This document shows, piece by piece, positions 1 through 7,381 of a stretch of DNA of 25,244 nt. How positions within the stretch are numbered: the stretch's first letter is position 1; each line of letters opens with the position of its first letter. This DNA comes from HGM12713 sp045593725 (lineage in GTDB: Bacteria; Bacillota; Clostridia; Oscillospirales; CAG-272), in the NCBI GenBank assembly GCA_045593725.1, contig JAZNXE010000004.1:1-25244 (forward strand). The letters are read 5' to 3'. The position numbers were made by a program, and so were the translations under genes. The notes under the pieces were generated by a model that was not told the DNA's origin, searched no databases, and was given only the letters and a program-made list of their open reading frames with translations.

Positions 1-3
1 ACT

Positions 4-90
4 GAGGGATTGTTTTGTGTAGATTTTTGCCTTTTACAATCCCTCCGACATTTTCTTGCGAAAATGCCACCTCCCTTTACACAAGGGAGG
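4..90. repeat. Palindrome-rich edge of the dispersed repeat
   Basis: Three inverted repeats lie in a row. The first pairs GAGGGATTGT (4-13) with ACAATCCCTC (36-45). The second pairs CATTTT (49-54) with AAAATG (61-66). The third pairs CCTCCCTT (70-77) with AAGGGAGG (83-90). There is no coding frame of note. The third palindrome continues into the repeat that is also found at the other window end, so this stretch is probably the outer part of the same intergenic element. The second copy is cut off by the window end at the equivalent place, so it cannot be compared further. Confidence 0.6.
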
Positions 91-206
91 CTCATGGTGA
101 AACCCGTTTACGGGTAGCAAGTATCCATTGCATGGCTGGCAGGCCAACAAAAGACGCACTTGTGCGTTGCCAGTAGTATTAGGGCTATGCCCGAAAATGA
201 AATACC
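73..206 (-). repeat. Dispersed structured repeat, copy 1 (inverted relative to copy 2)
   Basis: These 134 bases match the reverse complement of 25112-25244 almost perfectly; differences cluster in one short segment (about 143-169). The element has nested small hairpins: ACCCGT/ACGGGT (102-107 with 110-115), ACGCAC/GTGCGT (154-159 with 162-167) enclosed by CTGGCA/TGCCAG (136-141 with 168-173), and GGGC/GCCC (182-185 with 189-192). On the minus strand it starts right after the potCD terminator hairpin, so it lies 3' of that operon in the same orientation. It has no open frame. It could be a small non-autonomous mobile element or a structured 3' RNA element; the sequence does not decide. Confidence 0.85.
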
Positions 207-269
207 ACCCGCATATGATATGCCCCCCAAAAGTTAGACACTTTTGGGGGGCATATCAATAGCGGGTGG
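205..269 (-). terminator. Large terminator-like hairpin after potCD
   Basis: A perfect 18-bp inverted repeat, GATATGCCCCCCAAAAGT (217-234) and its complement (240-257), has a 5-nt loop. It is enclosed by a further 8-bp stem, CCACCCGC (205-212) with GCGGGTGG (262-269), across a small internal loop. On the minus strand it follows the potCD stop and is followed by TATTTCATTTT, a modest U-rich tail. Its likely role is 3' end formation for the polyamine operon. Confidence 0.75.
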
Positions 270-296
270 ATTATTATTATTATTATTATTATTATT
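270..296. repeat. ATT microsatellite overlapping the potCD stop codon
   Basis: Nine tandem ATT triplets. On the minus strand they read as TAA triplets, and one of them (292-294) is the potCD stop codon, so the stop is followed by further in-frame TAA codons. Slippage here would change the number of redundant stops but not the protein. Confidence 0.9.
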
Positions 297-2457
297 TTCT
301 TTTCTTTTTGCGGATTAGACAAGCTCCCGCTGCTGATATGGATACCGCGCAAATAATAGAAGTTGCCGACAGAGTTGAACCGCATCCGCTTTCATCCTCT
401 TCGGCGGAGGGAACTCCGTCTGAGGTGGAGTAGATGCCCCAGAGCTTATTGATATAATCCTTTGTACTCTTGTCAAGGTCCTTGTAGCAGTTCATATCGT
501 AGGCTTGGGCAAAATCGAAATCCTCGGGGTAGAGAACCTCTATGGCTTCCTCGCCCATATCCTCAAGATAGATTTCACTTGTATAAACGTTCTTATGAGG
601 AGAAGCGTAGCATATATATTCCGCGTTTGCTATGGCTGCGTCGTCGGAAAGCATAAAGTTGATGTATTCCTCAGCCAGCGCCTTGTTTTGAGCGCAGATA
701 GGAATGCACATAGCATCTATAAAGAGATTTGTGTTATCGGGATAATATAATCTGAGGTCGATGTCCTCCGCCTGATTGTCAAGCATAGTAAGATAATCAC
801 CTGCATAGTAAGCACCGATGGCAGCTTCTCCTGTTTCCATCATGTTGAATATCTCGTCCATTACCAGCTTTTTCAGCAGAGGCTTTTGCTTTTGCAATTC
901 CGCAAGAGCCGCATCCCAGACCTTGGTATCTGTGGTGTTAACGTCAAGTCCCAGCTTGTACATAGCCGTTCCAAAGGCGTCGCGTGAGTTATTAAACTGT
1001 ACTATCTGACGCTGATACTTTTCGTTCCACATAAGGTCCCAAGAGCCAATGTCTGCTTCATCAACCTTATTGGCGTCGTATATTATGCCGACCATACCGT
1101 AGGTGTAGGGAACAGAGTATTTGTTTTCGGGGTCGTAATAAAGACCTCTGAAATCCTCGGTAATAACCTCGTCATAGTTGGGGATATTGCCAAAATCAAG
1201 CTCGGACAAGAGTCCCTCGGAGGCAAGTCTTGCCACCATATAATCGGATGGGATAATAACGTCATAGCTTACCGCGCCCGACGAGAGCTTTGCGTAAAGG
1301 TCCTCATTTGACGTGTAGGTAATGTAATTGACCTTGACGTTCATACCCAGCTTTTCTTTACAGTAAAGCTCAAACTCGGCATTTGTGTCGTAAGAGTCCT
1401 CAGAGCCGTCGGAAATGTATTCGCCCCAGTTATACACGTTGAGTATAACAGTTTTTTCGGAAAATACCGCCAGAACGGCGCAGAAGGTGACTATTATGGC
1501 AAGGACGCAGACCAGCGCTATGCCCTTGGTAAAATTGAGCGACCTTGGACGAAGGGCGGAGGTCTTTTTCTCGTCGGGGGGAGTCTTTGTTTTGAGCGGC
1601 TTTCCGGTCTTTTGCGCCTTCAGTATAGCTTCCTTACGCTTTTTCTCCTCCTTTACGCGTTTAGCTTCAAGGCGCTCCTCGGATGCTTTTTCTCTGTTGG
1701 ATATGAGCAAAAGAACAAGTATCACGAAGAAAACTATGGTGGAAAGGGCGTAGATAGTCGGCTTTACGTTCTTTTTTGTCATACTGTATATCAGCACAGG
1801 CAGTGTTTGGAAATCCACACCGCTGGTAAAGTAGCTGATAACAAAGTCATCAAGGGACATAGTAAAGGACATTATCATTCCCGTAAACACACCCGGGAGA
1901 ATAGCGGGGAGCTGAACCTTAAAGAAGGATTGTAGAGGCGTACATCCAAGGTCGAGTGCCGCCTCAGGAAGAGCCTTGTCCATCTGCTTGAATTTTGGAA
2001 GCACGTTAAGTATAACGTAGGGTAGGCAGAAGGTAATATGGGCTATGAGCATAGTCCAGAAATTCAGCTTTGTCTGAAGTCCCAGCATTGTTCCCACAAA
2101 AACAAACAGGAACATAAGGGATATACCAGTGATTATTTCGGGATTCATCATAGGGACGTTTGTGGTGGTCATAACAGAGTTCTTGAGCCACTTCTTTTTC
2201 ATATGATGAATGCCAAGCGCCGCCGCAGTACCTAACACGGTAGCTATGGCAGAGGAGCATACGGCGAGAATAAGGGAGTTTTTCAGGGCATCCAGTATCT
2301 CGCTGTTCTTAAACAGCTCAGCGTACCACTTAATAGAAAATCCTGTGAACACGGAGGTGCTTGAGCCTTGGTTAAATGAGAAGAATATAAGCACGGCAAT
2401 GGGGGCAAAGAGGAATACCAGGATGAGTGCCGTGTAAAATACAGAAAATTTTTTCAT
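292..2457 (-). CDS. potCD: Fused spermidine/putrescine ABC permease and substrate-binding protein (PotC-PotD)
   Basis: This membrane component of a polyamine importer joins two normally separate subunits in 721 residues. Residues 1-253 are a PotC-type permease with about six membrane helices and the cytoplasmic EAA loop (EAALDLGCTPLQSFFKVQLP, 165-184) that contacts the ATPase. Residues 254-309 form a Lys/Glu-rich linker, probably cytosolic. A further helix at about 312-332 carries the chain outside to a PotD-like binding domain (about 338-675, beginning NVYNWGEYISDG). The chain ends with SGCGS (690-694), a hydrophobic stretch (695-715) and the basic tail RKKKRK, which suggests a second membrane anchor or a sorting signal. 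The start overlaps the potB stop as ATGA. PotC-PotD fusions are known in Firmicutes; the tail is the less usual part. Spermidine versus putrescine preference cannot be read from sequence alone. Confidence 0.93.
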   Translation of the reverse strand: MKKFSVFYTALILVFLFAPIAVLIFFSFNQGSSTSVFTGFSIKWYAELFKNSEILDALKNSLILAVCSSAIATVLGTAAALGIHHMKKKWLKNSVMTTTNVPMMNPEIITGISLMFLFVFVGTMLGLQTKLNFWTMLIAHITFCLPYVILNVLPKFKQMDKALPEAALDLGCTPLQSFFKVQLPAILPGVFTGMIMSFTMSLDDFVISYFTSGVDFQTLPVLIYSMTKKNVKPTIYALSTIVFFVILVLLLISNREKASEERLEAKRVKEEKKRKEAILKAQKTGKPLKTKTPPDEKKTSALRPRSLNFTKGIALVCVLAIIVTFCAVLAVFSEKTVILNVYNWGEYISDGSEDSYDTNAEFELYCKEKLGMNVKVNYITYTSNEDLYAKLSSGAVSYDVIIPSDYMVARLASEGLLSELDFGNIPNYDEVITEDFRGLYYDPENKYSVPYTYGMVGIIYDANKVDEADIGSWDLMWNEKYQRQIVQFNNSRDAFGTAMYKLGLDVNTTDTKVWDAALAELQKQKPLLKKLVMDEIFNMMETGEAAIGAYYAGDYLTMLDNQAEDIDLRLYYPDNTNLFIDAMCIPICAQNKALAEEYINFMLSDDAAIANAEYICYASPHKNVYTSEIYLEDMGEEAIEVLYPEDFDFAQAYDMNCYKDLDKSTKDYINKLWGIYSTSDGVPSAEEDESGCGSTLSATSIICAVSISAAGACLIRKKKRK

Positions 2458-3308
2458 GGCATCATACCTCCACCCTCGTTGCTGTCGGTGTATTTGTTTA
2501 CCACAGCCAGACCAACGATAAGAATAAGCATAAGCACGAAGGAAAGCGCCGCCGCCATATTATAATCGGAGGAAGCGTAGCGCTGCTCGATAATATCGCC
2601 TATAAGCAACGTTTCGGGACCGCCGAGCTTCTGTGAAATATAGAAGGTACTGATGGAGGGAACGAAAACCATGGTTATTCCCGAAATGACTCCCGAAATC
2701 GACAGAGGAAGAATTACCTTGCGAAGCACTCCAAAGCCGTTGCAGCCAAGGTCGGAGGCAGCCTCCACCAAGCGGTAATCCAGCTTTGCCATTACCGAGT
2801 ATATGGGGAGTATCATATAGGGGAGATAGTCATAAACCATTCCCAGCACTACCGCCGCTTCCGTACCAAGAATCTGCATAGGAGCTATTCCAAGTCCGCC
2901 CAGCAGGGAATTGATTATTCCTGTATCCTGTATAAGCACCATAATAGCGTACGTGCGGATGAGAAAGTTCATCCACATAGGAAGCATAAGCAGAAGTATA
3001 AGCAGACGCTGTGTCTTTGGCTTGCTTCTGGAGATAAAATAAGCTATTGGATATCCAAGAAGTAAGCAGATAAAGGTGGATATGAGCGCCAGCTTTACCG
3101 AGCGGAGAAATATCTTAAGATATGTAGGGGAGAAAAATTCAGCGATATTGGAAAGGCTGAAAGCTCCCGCGGTGTCGGTAAAGGCGTAATACGCGACGAA
3201 TATAAGGGGGGCTATTATAAAGAGAACAGCCCAGACTATATGAGGTGCTGCCGCGTATCTTGCGAGAAGCGAGCGTGTATCCTTTCTGTTCTTAGGGATA
3301 GCTGTCAT
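2454..3308 (-). CDS. potB: Spermidine/putrescine ABC transporter permease PotB
   Basis: This 284-residue inner-membrane permease pairs with the PotC half of the next gene to form the translocation channel for polyamines. It has about six hydrophobic segments, starting near residues 22-43 (IVWAVLFIIAPLIFVAYYAF). The EAA loop EAASDLGCNGFGVLRKVILP lies in the second half and should dock on PotA. Length is normal for PotB. Its ATG overlaps the potA stop and its stop overlaps the potCD start, both as ATGA, so translation of the three genes is probably coupled. The family assignment is firm; PotB rather than PotC is inferred from gene order and from the neighbour being PotC-like. Confidence 0.93.
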   Translation of the reverse strand: MTAIPKNRKDTRSLLARYAAAPHIVWAVLFIIAPLIFVAYYAFTDTAGAFSLSNIAEFFSPTYLKIFLRSVKLALISTFICLLLGYPIAYFISRSKPKTQRLLILLLMLPMWMNFLIRTYAIMVLIQDTGIINSLLGGLGIAPMQILGTEAAVVLGMVYDYLPYMILPIYSVMAKLDYRLVEAASDLGCNGFGVLRKVILPLSISGVISGITMVFVPSISTFYISQKLGGPETLLIGDIIEQRYASSDYNMAAALSFVLMLILIVGLAVVNKYTDSNEGGGMMP

Positions 3309-4426
3309 TCCTCGTCCTCCTCGATTATGTCAGAGAGATGCTCCATTTCGTCCGAGAAGGTGGAATAGTCGCCGAACATATTTGAATATTCGGACTTTTT
3401 CATAATATGTATAGCGTCAGGCTCTACGTAAACTCCGATAGTTTCGTTGGGAGCTACGTAATCGGTGGTCTGTATCATCCACTTAAAGCCCTTGATATCT
3501 ACGATTATCTCGTAATGGACACCCTTGAAGGTTACCGAGGTAACCACACCCGAGAGCATACCCTTTTCTACGGGAACTACGTCCACGTCCTCGGGACGCA
3601 CTACTACGTCAACGGCTTCGTTTCTGTCAAAGCCCTTATCAAGGCATTCAAAGGTGTGACCCGCGAAGCGCACGGAATAGTCATCAAGCATAACGCCGTC
3701 TATTATATTGGATTCGCCTATAAAATCTGCCACAAAGGCGTTTACAGGCTCGTTGTAGATATCGGTAGGAGTACCTATTTGCTGAATTTTTCCGTTAGCC
3801 ATTACCACGATGGTATCAGACATAGAGAGTGCTTCCTCCTGGTCGTGGGTAACGTATATAAAGGTTATTCCTGTTTTGGTCTGTATGTTTTTCAGCTCTA
3901 CCTGCATATCCTTGCGGAGCTTAAGGTCAAGAGCACCCAATGGCTCATCCAGAAGAAGAACCTTTGGCTTGTTTATGAGGGCGCGGGCAATGGCAACTCT
4001 TTGCTGCTGACCACCTGAAAGAAGAGAAACGTTTCGCTTCTCAAAGCCGCGGAGATTTACAAGAGAGAGCATTTCCGATACCCGCTCTCTTATCTCCTCC
4101 TCCTTGACCTTAGCGATACGCAGACCGAAGGCTATATTGTCATACACGTTAAGATGGGGGAAGAGAGCGTACTTTTGAAACACGGTATTAACGTGACGCT
4201 TATATGGAGGCACGTCATTTATTCTTACTCCGTTAAAATAGATGTCCCCCTCGTCGGGTGTTTCAAAGCCTCCTATCATCCTGAGGGTGGTGGTTTTACC
4301 GCAGCCCGAAGGACCCAGAAGAGTGATGAACTCACTGTCGTTGATATAAAGGTTTACGTTTGAAAGCACAGACTCACCGTCAAAGGACTTAGAGATGTTC
4401 TTCAGTTCTACCAGCTTTGTTTTCAT
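3305..4426 (-). CDS. potA: Spermidine/putrescine ABC transporter ATP-binding protein PotA
   Basis: This 373-residue ATPase powers polyamine import. All ABC motifs are intact: Walker A GPSGCGKTT (38-46), Q-loop in VFQKYALFP, signature LSGGQ (136-140), Walker B VLLLDEP (156-162) and switch His194 in VTHDQEEAL. Residues from about 240 on form the C-terminal regulatory (TOBE-type) domain usual in PotA, MalK and CysA relatives, and the length is typical. It is the first gene of the operon. A GAAGGAG ribosome binding site lies 12 nt upstream of the ATG, and a vegetative promoter lies about 75 bp upstream. The acidic end (about 355-373, rich in Asp/Glu) is a small lineage feature. Confidence 0.95.
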   Translation of the reverse strand: MKTKLVELKNISKSFDGESVLSNVNLYINDSEFITLLGPSGCGKTTTLRMIGGFETPDEGDIYFNGVRINDVPPYKRHVNTVFQKYALFPHLNVYDNIAFGLRIAKVKEEEIRERVSEMLSLVNLRGFEKRNVSLLSGGQQQRVAIARALINKPKVLLLDEPLGALDLKLRKDMQVELKNIQTKTGITFIYVTHDQEEALSMSDTIVVMANGKIQQIGTPTDIYNEPVNAFVADFIGESNIIDGVMLDDYSVRFAGHTFECLDKGFDRNEAVDVVVRPEDVDVVPVEKGMLSGVVTSVTFKGVHYEIIVDIKGFKWMIQTTDYVAPNETIGVYVEPDAIHIMKKSEYSNMFGDYSTFSDEMEHLSDIIEEDEE

Positions 4427-4498
4427 TTAGCGTAAAAACTCCTTCACAAAAATACTGTGGAAAGGGGCAAAAGCGACCGCTTTTAATTCCATGCGAAT

Positions 4499-4527
4499 AT
4501 TGTAGCAGATATTGATGAAAATTGCAA
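4499..4527 (-). promoter_or_regulatory. Vegetative promoter of the pot operon
   Basis: On the minus strand TTGCAA (-35, 4522-4527) and TACAAT (-10, 4499-4504) are exactly 17 nt apart. The predicted leader is about 65 nt and contains a small inverted repeat (AAAAGC/GCTTTT, 4469-4484). No named riboswitch is recognisable. The rest of 4428-4655 is AT-rich spacer with no gene. Confidence 0.7.
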
Positions 4528-4655
4528 TATATTTTTTAAAAAAGATTTGAAAAACCGCCATTATTTTTGAGAAATCGGCAAAAATCGGGAAAATATGTAA
4601 AAAACGCGCTAAAATCTTGCTTTTTCTCCTCTATTCTTTGATATTCTCATTTAAT

Positions 4656-5231
4656 CTAAAGATTTCCTTTGAGGAATATTTTGCTAAAAAGTCCTAAGGA
4701 GAACACGAAAAGAGAGAGAGAGGCGGAAAGGCGCAGGAGCAGATAGACCGATAGCGCCCACAGAGAGAATACAATTAAAAAGGATAGTGATTTGCAGACC
4801 GCTTCTGCTGTTTTTGGGGAGAATTTGCATAGCAGAGCGCACTTAAGTATGCGCCCTCCGTCCAAATCGTCTATTGGGAGCAGATTGAGTATCCCCAAAA
4901 ACAGCGAGGAAATGAGAAAGAAGCGAAGAAATTCATTTGCTGACTGTAATTTATTAAAAAAGATAAAAAAGGTTAAAAGATTTACAAAAGGTCCTGCGGC
5001 GGCTAAAAATATTTCCTTTGGGTAAGAGCAGATTGTGCCTGATGTTTTCAGAGAAGCGCCGAATATGCCCAGCTTCAGCTCGGACATAGGTGCAGAGCAT
5101 ATTTTCGCCGCTATGAGATGCCCAAGCTCGTGGAGAGTGGCGGCAAGGAGAGCGGACAGAGAGATATATGAGTGGGAAAATATTAAAGCTCCCAGCATAA
5201 GAATAAAGAAAAAAGACACCTTTAGCTTCAC
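4656..5231 (-). CDS. Small M50 family site-2 protease-like membrane metallopeptidase (SpoIVFB-like)
   Basis: This 191-residue intramembrane zinc protease candidate has HELGH (34-38) in an early hydrophobic segment, giving two His ligands and the catalytic Glu. NLLPIDDLDGGRIL (116-129) supplies the third ligand, Asp124. About four to five membrane segments are visible. SpoIVFB, the pro-sigma-K protease of spore formers, has this core plus a C-terminal CBS domain, which is absent here. The protein could be a short SpoIVFB relative or another site-2 protease; sporulation neighbours in the window make the first reading attractive but not proven. The start is GTG with CAGGAG 9 nt upstream. It lies 71 bp downstream of the next minus-strand gene and may be co-transcribed with it. 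Confidence 0.8.
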   Translation of the reverse strand: MKLKVSFFFILMLGALIFSHSYISLSALLAATLHELGHLIAAKICSAPMSELKLGIFGASLKTSGTICSYPKEIFLAAAGPFVNLLTFFIFFNKLQSANEFLRFFLISSLFLGILNLLPIDDLDGGRILKCALLCKFSPKTAEAVCKSLSFLIVFSLWALSVYLLLRLSASLSLFVFSLGLFSKIFLKGNL

Positions 5232-5302
5232 TTGGAAATTCTCCTGAAAGTTTAGTGTCTTTTATTTTATGCGGGAGCTTTCAAAAATTTAACAATATGC
5301 CA

Positions 5303-5848
5303 TTAAAGGGATACGTTATTTTTTACAAAAGATAGGGGGTTAGCGGCTTTAAGCATTGCCAAACAACGCTCGTCTGCCTCGAAAAATATAAGTATCCGCC
5401 TTTCGTCCTTGCCTCCTGTAACCGTAAGCCATATATTGTAGGCATCCTCGTGGGATACCGCAGTAACTCTTGTTTCTATATCAAAGCGCTCTGCTCGGGC
5501 TATGTATTCATCGGTGGCGGGAGCTATAATAAGAAGGTCTTTTATGTCGGTATCTATTACCGATCTGCGCTTTTTCTTTCCGTATATCTTGGCTACTCCC
5601 ATTCTGCCGTACCAAAAGGAGTATTCATATTCCAAAAGAAGATATTTCCAAGTGGGTATCACAAGAAGGGCGGTGGAAAGAAGTCCCCCGGTTATTATAA
5701 GCACAAAGCTTTGGATATTTTGAAGCGCACCCACTAACCAGAATGAGAAAAAGAGAAGATAACACATTACAACGCTTATCTTTACGGCAAGGCGCTTTCC
5801 TTTGTTCTTTACTTTTACTATTTTTTCGTACGTTTGTGAATTGTTCAT
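5303..5848 (-). CDS. Hypothetical membrane protein with two helices and a cytosolic domain
   Basis: I do not recognise the family. The 181-residue protein begins with a basic, charged stretch (about 1-22). Two adjacent hydrophobic segments follow (about 23-43 and 48-66). The remaining soluble domain holds a basic turn (GKKKRRS) and mixed alpha/beta sequence with no catalytic motif that I can name. The layout of a helical hairpin plus a PH-like or YcxB-like cytosolic domain resembles several small uncharacterised Firmicutes proteins, but this is only a shape comparison. The start is ATG with GAGG 5 nt upstream, downstream of a good promoter (5878-5906). It is divergent from the DUF1836 gene and directly upstream of the M50 protease gene. 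Confidence 0.75.
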   Translation of the reverse strand: MNNSQTYEKIVKVKNKGKRLAVKISVVMCYLLFFSFWLVGALQNIQSFVLIITGGLLSTALLVIPTWKYLLLEYEYSFWYGRMGVAKIYGKKKRRSVIDTDIKDLLIIAPATDEYIARAERFDIETRVTAVSHEDAYNIWLTVTGGKDERRILIFFEADERCLAMLKAANPLSFVKNNVSL

Positions 5849-5877
5849 AGCATCCTCGTTTTTTAGATTGTATGATA

Positions 5878-5906
5878 ATTATAACATATATCTCTCCATC
5901 ATTCAA
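5878..5906 (-). promoter_or_regulatory. Vegetative promoter for the hypothetical membrane protein
   Basis: On the minus strand TTGAAT (5901-5906) and TATAAT (5878-5883) are separated by 17 nt, followed by a short leader of about 25 nt to the ATG at 5848. Confidence 0.75.
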
Positions 5907-5934
5907 GAGATTTTTTTACTTAGGCAAAAAACGC

Positions 5935-5963
5935 TTGACATATTTTTGAATATGGTGTATCAT
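5935..5963 (+). promoter_or_regulatory. Vegetative promoter for the DUF1836 gene
   Basis: TTGACA (5935-5940) and TATCAT (5958-5963) are 17 nt apart. Transcription should begin near 5970, which rules out translation starts upstream of that point and favours the ATG at 6002. Confidence 0.8.
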
Positions 5964-6001
5964 AGTATATGATAACTTATTTAATGACGGGGATATTTAC
6001 A

Positions 6002-6688
6002 ATGAATAATGAACAGCTTTACGAAATAGCCAAAGACGCGGTAAATGATGCCGAGCTTAGGAGCAGTGATATACCTCCCATTGACCTTTATGTGGACCAG
6101 ATATTGAATTTGGTCAGTGATCGTTTGACCCAGGGCTCTCGGCGATATCACGATAAGCAGCTGACCAAAACAATGATAAATAACTACTCAAAGGACGGAC
6201 TCATCACTCCCATTAAAGGAAAGAAGTATAACAAAGAGCAGATAATTCAGATGCTTATGGTATATACCCTCAAGGGAACGCTTTCCATAGGAGAGATAAA
6301 GCGATTGATGCAGGGGGCGTACGCATTCGAGGGCTTTGATGGAACAGGACTTAAAGAGCTGTACGACAGACATTTGGATATAAAAGAGGTCAACCGAGAA
6401 TATGTCATGGCGGCTCTTGAGGGAATTATAGAAAGAAACAACCTTGATGTTGATAACGATGTTGATTATATAAGCGTTATTTGTGCTCTTTGCGCTTTCA
6501 GCGCGCATCTTAAAAATATAGCCCAGGCTATGATAGACGTCCGTTTCCCCGAGCCTGAGGAGCCGGATGAAGAGGCTAAGGAAAAAGAAGAAAAGAAAGA
6601 GCGCAAGGAAGAAAAGAAGGCAGATAAGAAGCAGAAGAAAGAAGAGAAAAAAGAGAATAAAGAAAAAGAAAAAAATAAAGAAAATTAA
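6002..6688 (+). CDS. DUF1836 domain protein (putative regulator) with a charged C-terminal tail
   Basis: This 228-residue protein shows the DUF1836 pattern: RYHDKQLTKTMINNYSKDGL (positions about 50-70) followed by KKYNKEQIIQMLMVYTLK. The layout is that of a MerR-like winged-helix segment, so a DNA-binding role is plausible but unproven for this family. The last 45 or so residues are almost only Lys and Glu, a low-complexity tail likely to be disordered or a single charged helix. The start at 6002 is chosen because it sits about 30 nt after the predicted transcription start, with GGGG about 9 nt upstream. The gene stands alone on the plus strand and converges on spoIIR, sharing a bidirectional terminator. 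Confidence 0.82.
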   Translation: MNNEQLYEIAKDAVNDAELRSSDIPPIDLYVDQILNLVSDRLTQGSRRYHDKQLTKTMINNYSKDGLITPIKGKKYNKEQIIQMLMVYTLKGTLSIGEIKRLMQGAYAFEGFDGTGLKELYDRHLDIKEVNREYVMAALEGIIERNNLDVDNDVDYISVICALCAFSAHLKNIAQAMIDVRFPEPEEPDEEAKEKEEKKERKEEKKADKKQKKEEKKENKEKEKNKEN

Positions 6689-6718
6689 AGGAGAGGAAAC
6701 CCTCTCCTTTAATTTTTT
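6681..6718. terminator. Bidirectional terminator between DUF1836 gene and spoIIR
   Basis: The stem AAAGGAGAGG (6687-6696) pairs with CCTCTCCTTT (6701-6710) around loop AAAC, and the flanking A and T runs extend the pairing to about 16 bp. On the plus strand it ends in a T run; on the minus strand the A-rich upstream side gives U-rich RNA. The spoIIR stop codon (6709-6711) lies inside the stem. Confidence 0.9.
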
Positions 6719-7311
6719 AGCGCCGACTCAAAGGCTTCAAGTAGCTTGAAGCGTACCTTGTATTTTGGATTTTGGGTTTGGGTGATGACGTTATACTGCT
6801 CCCCTGTGAGTCCTACCTGTGCAAATGCCTCCGAGCTGTCGGTTGCCGCCGAAAGACACATGGGAGGAAAGAGAACACACCACCAATTCTGTCCCTCTGC
6901 CGAGCCTATGAGCACCCGTAAGGATAGATATTCCCCCGAGGGAAAGCAGCAGCTTTCATAATTTTTTGTGGGATATTCCTCGTTTCCAAGCTGAACGCTT
7001 ACACTGTAATCATATCCTGCCAGATTTACAGTGCTTTTAGCGGTTGCCTCAATTTCGGGCAAATTGTATTCTATTATTTGCTGAGCTTGGCTTTTTGAGG
7101 TACACCCTTTTAGCATAAGCTGTGTTTTTTCAAGAATGGCATCTCTTACACGAAGCTTTAAATCCTGGTCCTCCTCGCTGTCGGAATTGGCGAGAACGTG
7201 AAGCCGTACTACGTTTTGATAAACCTCGCTTTCTCCGTGGATGGGAAGAAATCCCAAAACTGCTGTCAGCCCTATAAGGAAAAAGGTAAAAATAAGTAAT
7301 CTTTTGTACAT
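6709..7311 (-). CDS. spoIIR: Stage II sporulation protein R (SpoIIR)
   Basis: This secreted signalling protein is, in Bacillus, made in the forespore and activates the SpoIIGA protease in the mother cell so that pro-sigma-E is processed. The 200-residue sequence has an N-terminal hydrophobic segment (4-22, signal or anchor). It carries the family hallmarks RLHVLANSDS (36-45), DQDLKLRVRDAIL (48-60) and NWWCVLFPPMCLS in the second half. Length fits SpoIIR. The ATG is preceded by AAGGAG, which lies inside the 3' arm of a strong hairpin (7316-7363). It follows the hisS operon on the same strand but is likely expressed from its own sporulation promoter; I could not identify one with certainty. Confidence 0.96.
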   Translation of the reverse strand: MYKRLLIFTFFLIGLTAVLGFLPIHGESEVYQNVVRLHVLANSDSEEDQDLKLRVRDAILEKTQLMLKGCTSKSQAQQIIEYNLPEIEATAKSTVNLAGYDYSVSVQLGNEEYPTKNYESCCFPSGEYLSLRVLIGSAEGQNWWCVLFPPMCLSAATDSSEAFAQVGLTGEQYNVITQTQNPKYKVRFKLLEAFESALKN

Positions 7312-7315
7312 AAAA

Positions 7316-7363
7316 ACTCCTTTTTGAAATGATATCTAACAACATCATTGGTCAAAAAGGAGT
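7316..7363 (-). terminator. Terminator-like hairpin that contains the spoIIR ribosome binding site
   Basis: ACTCCTTTTTGA (7316-7327) is a perfect 12-bp complement of TCAAAAAGGAGT (7352-7363), with a further inner stem AATGAT/ATCATT (7328-7333 with 7344-7349). On the minus strand the hairpin follows the CPBP gene and ends in TTTTT directly before the spoIIR ATG. It should therefore terminate the hisS operon. In any read-through RNA it would bury the spoIIR AGGAG. Confidence 0.8.
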
Positions 7364-7381
7364 CTTTTATTCAGGTAAAAT

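Noticed and set aside
3407..4018. 203-codon plus-strand frame opposite potA
   Set aside because: Antisense to a complete PotA with all ABC motifs; no start signal.
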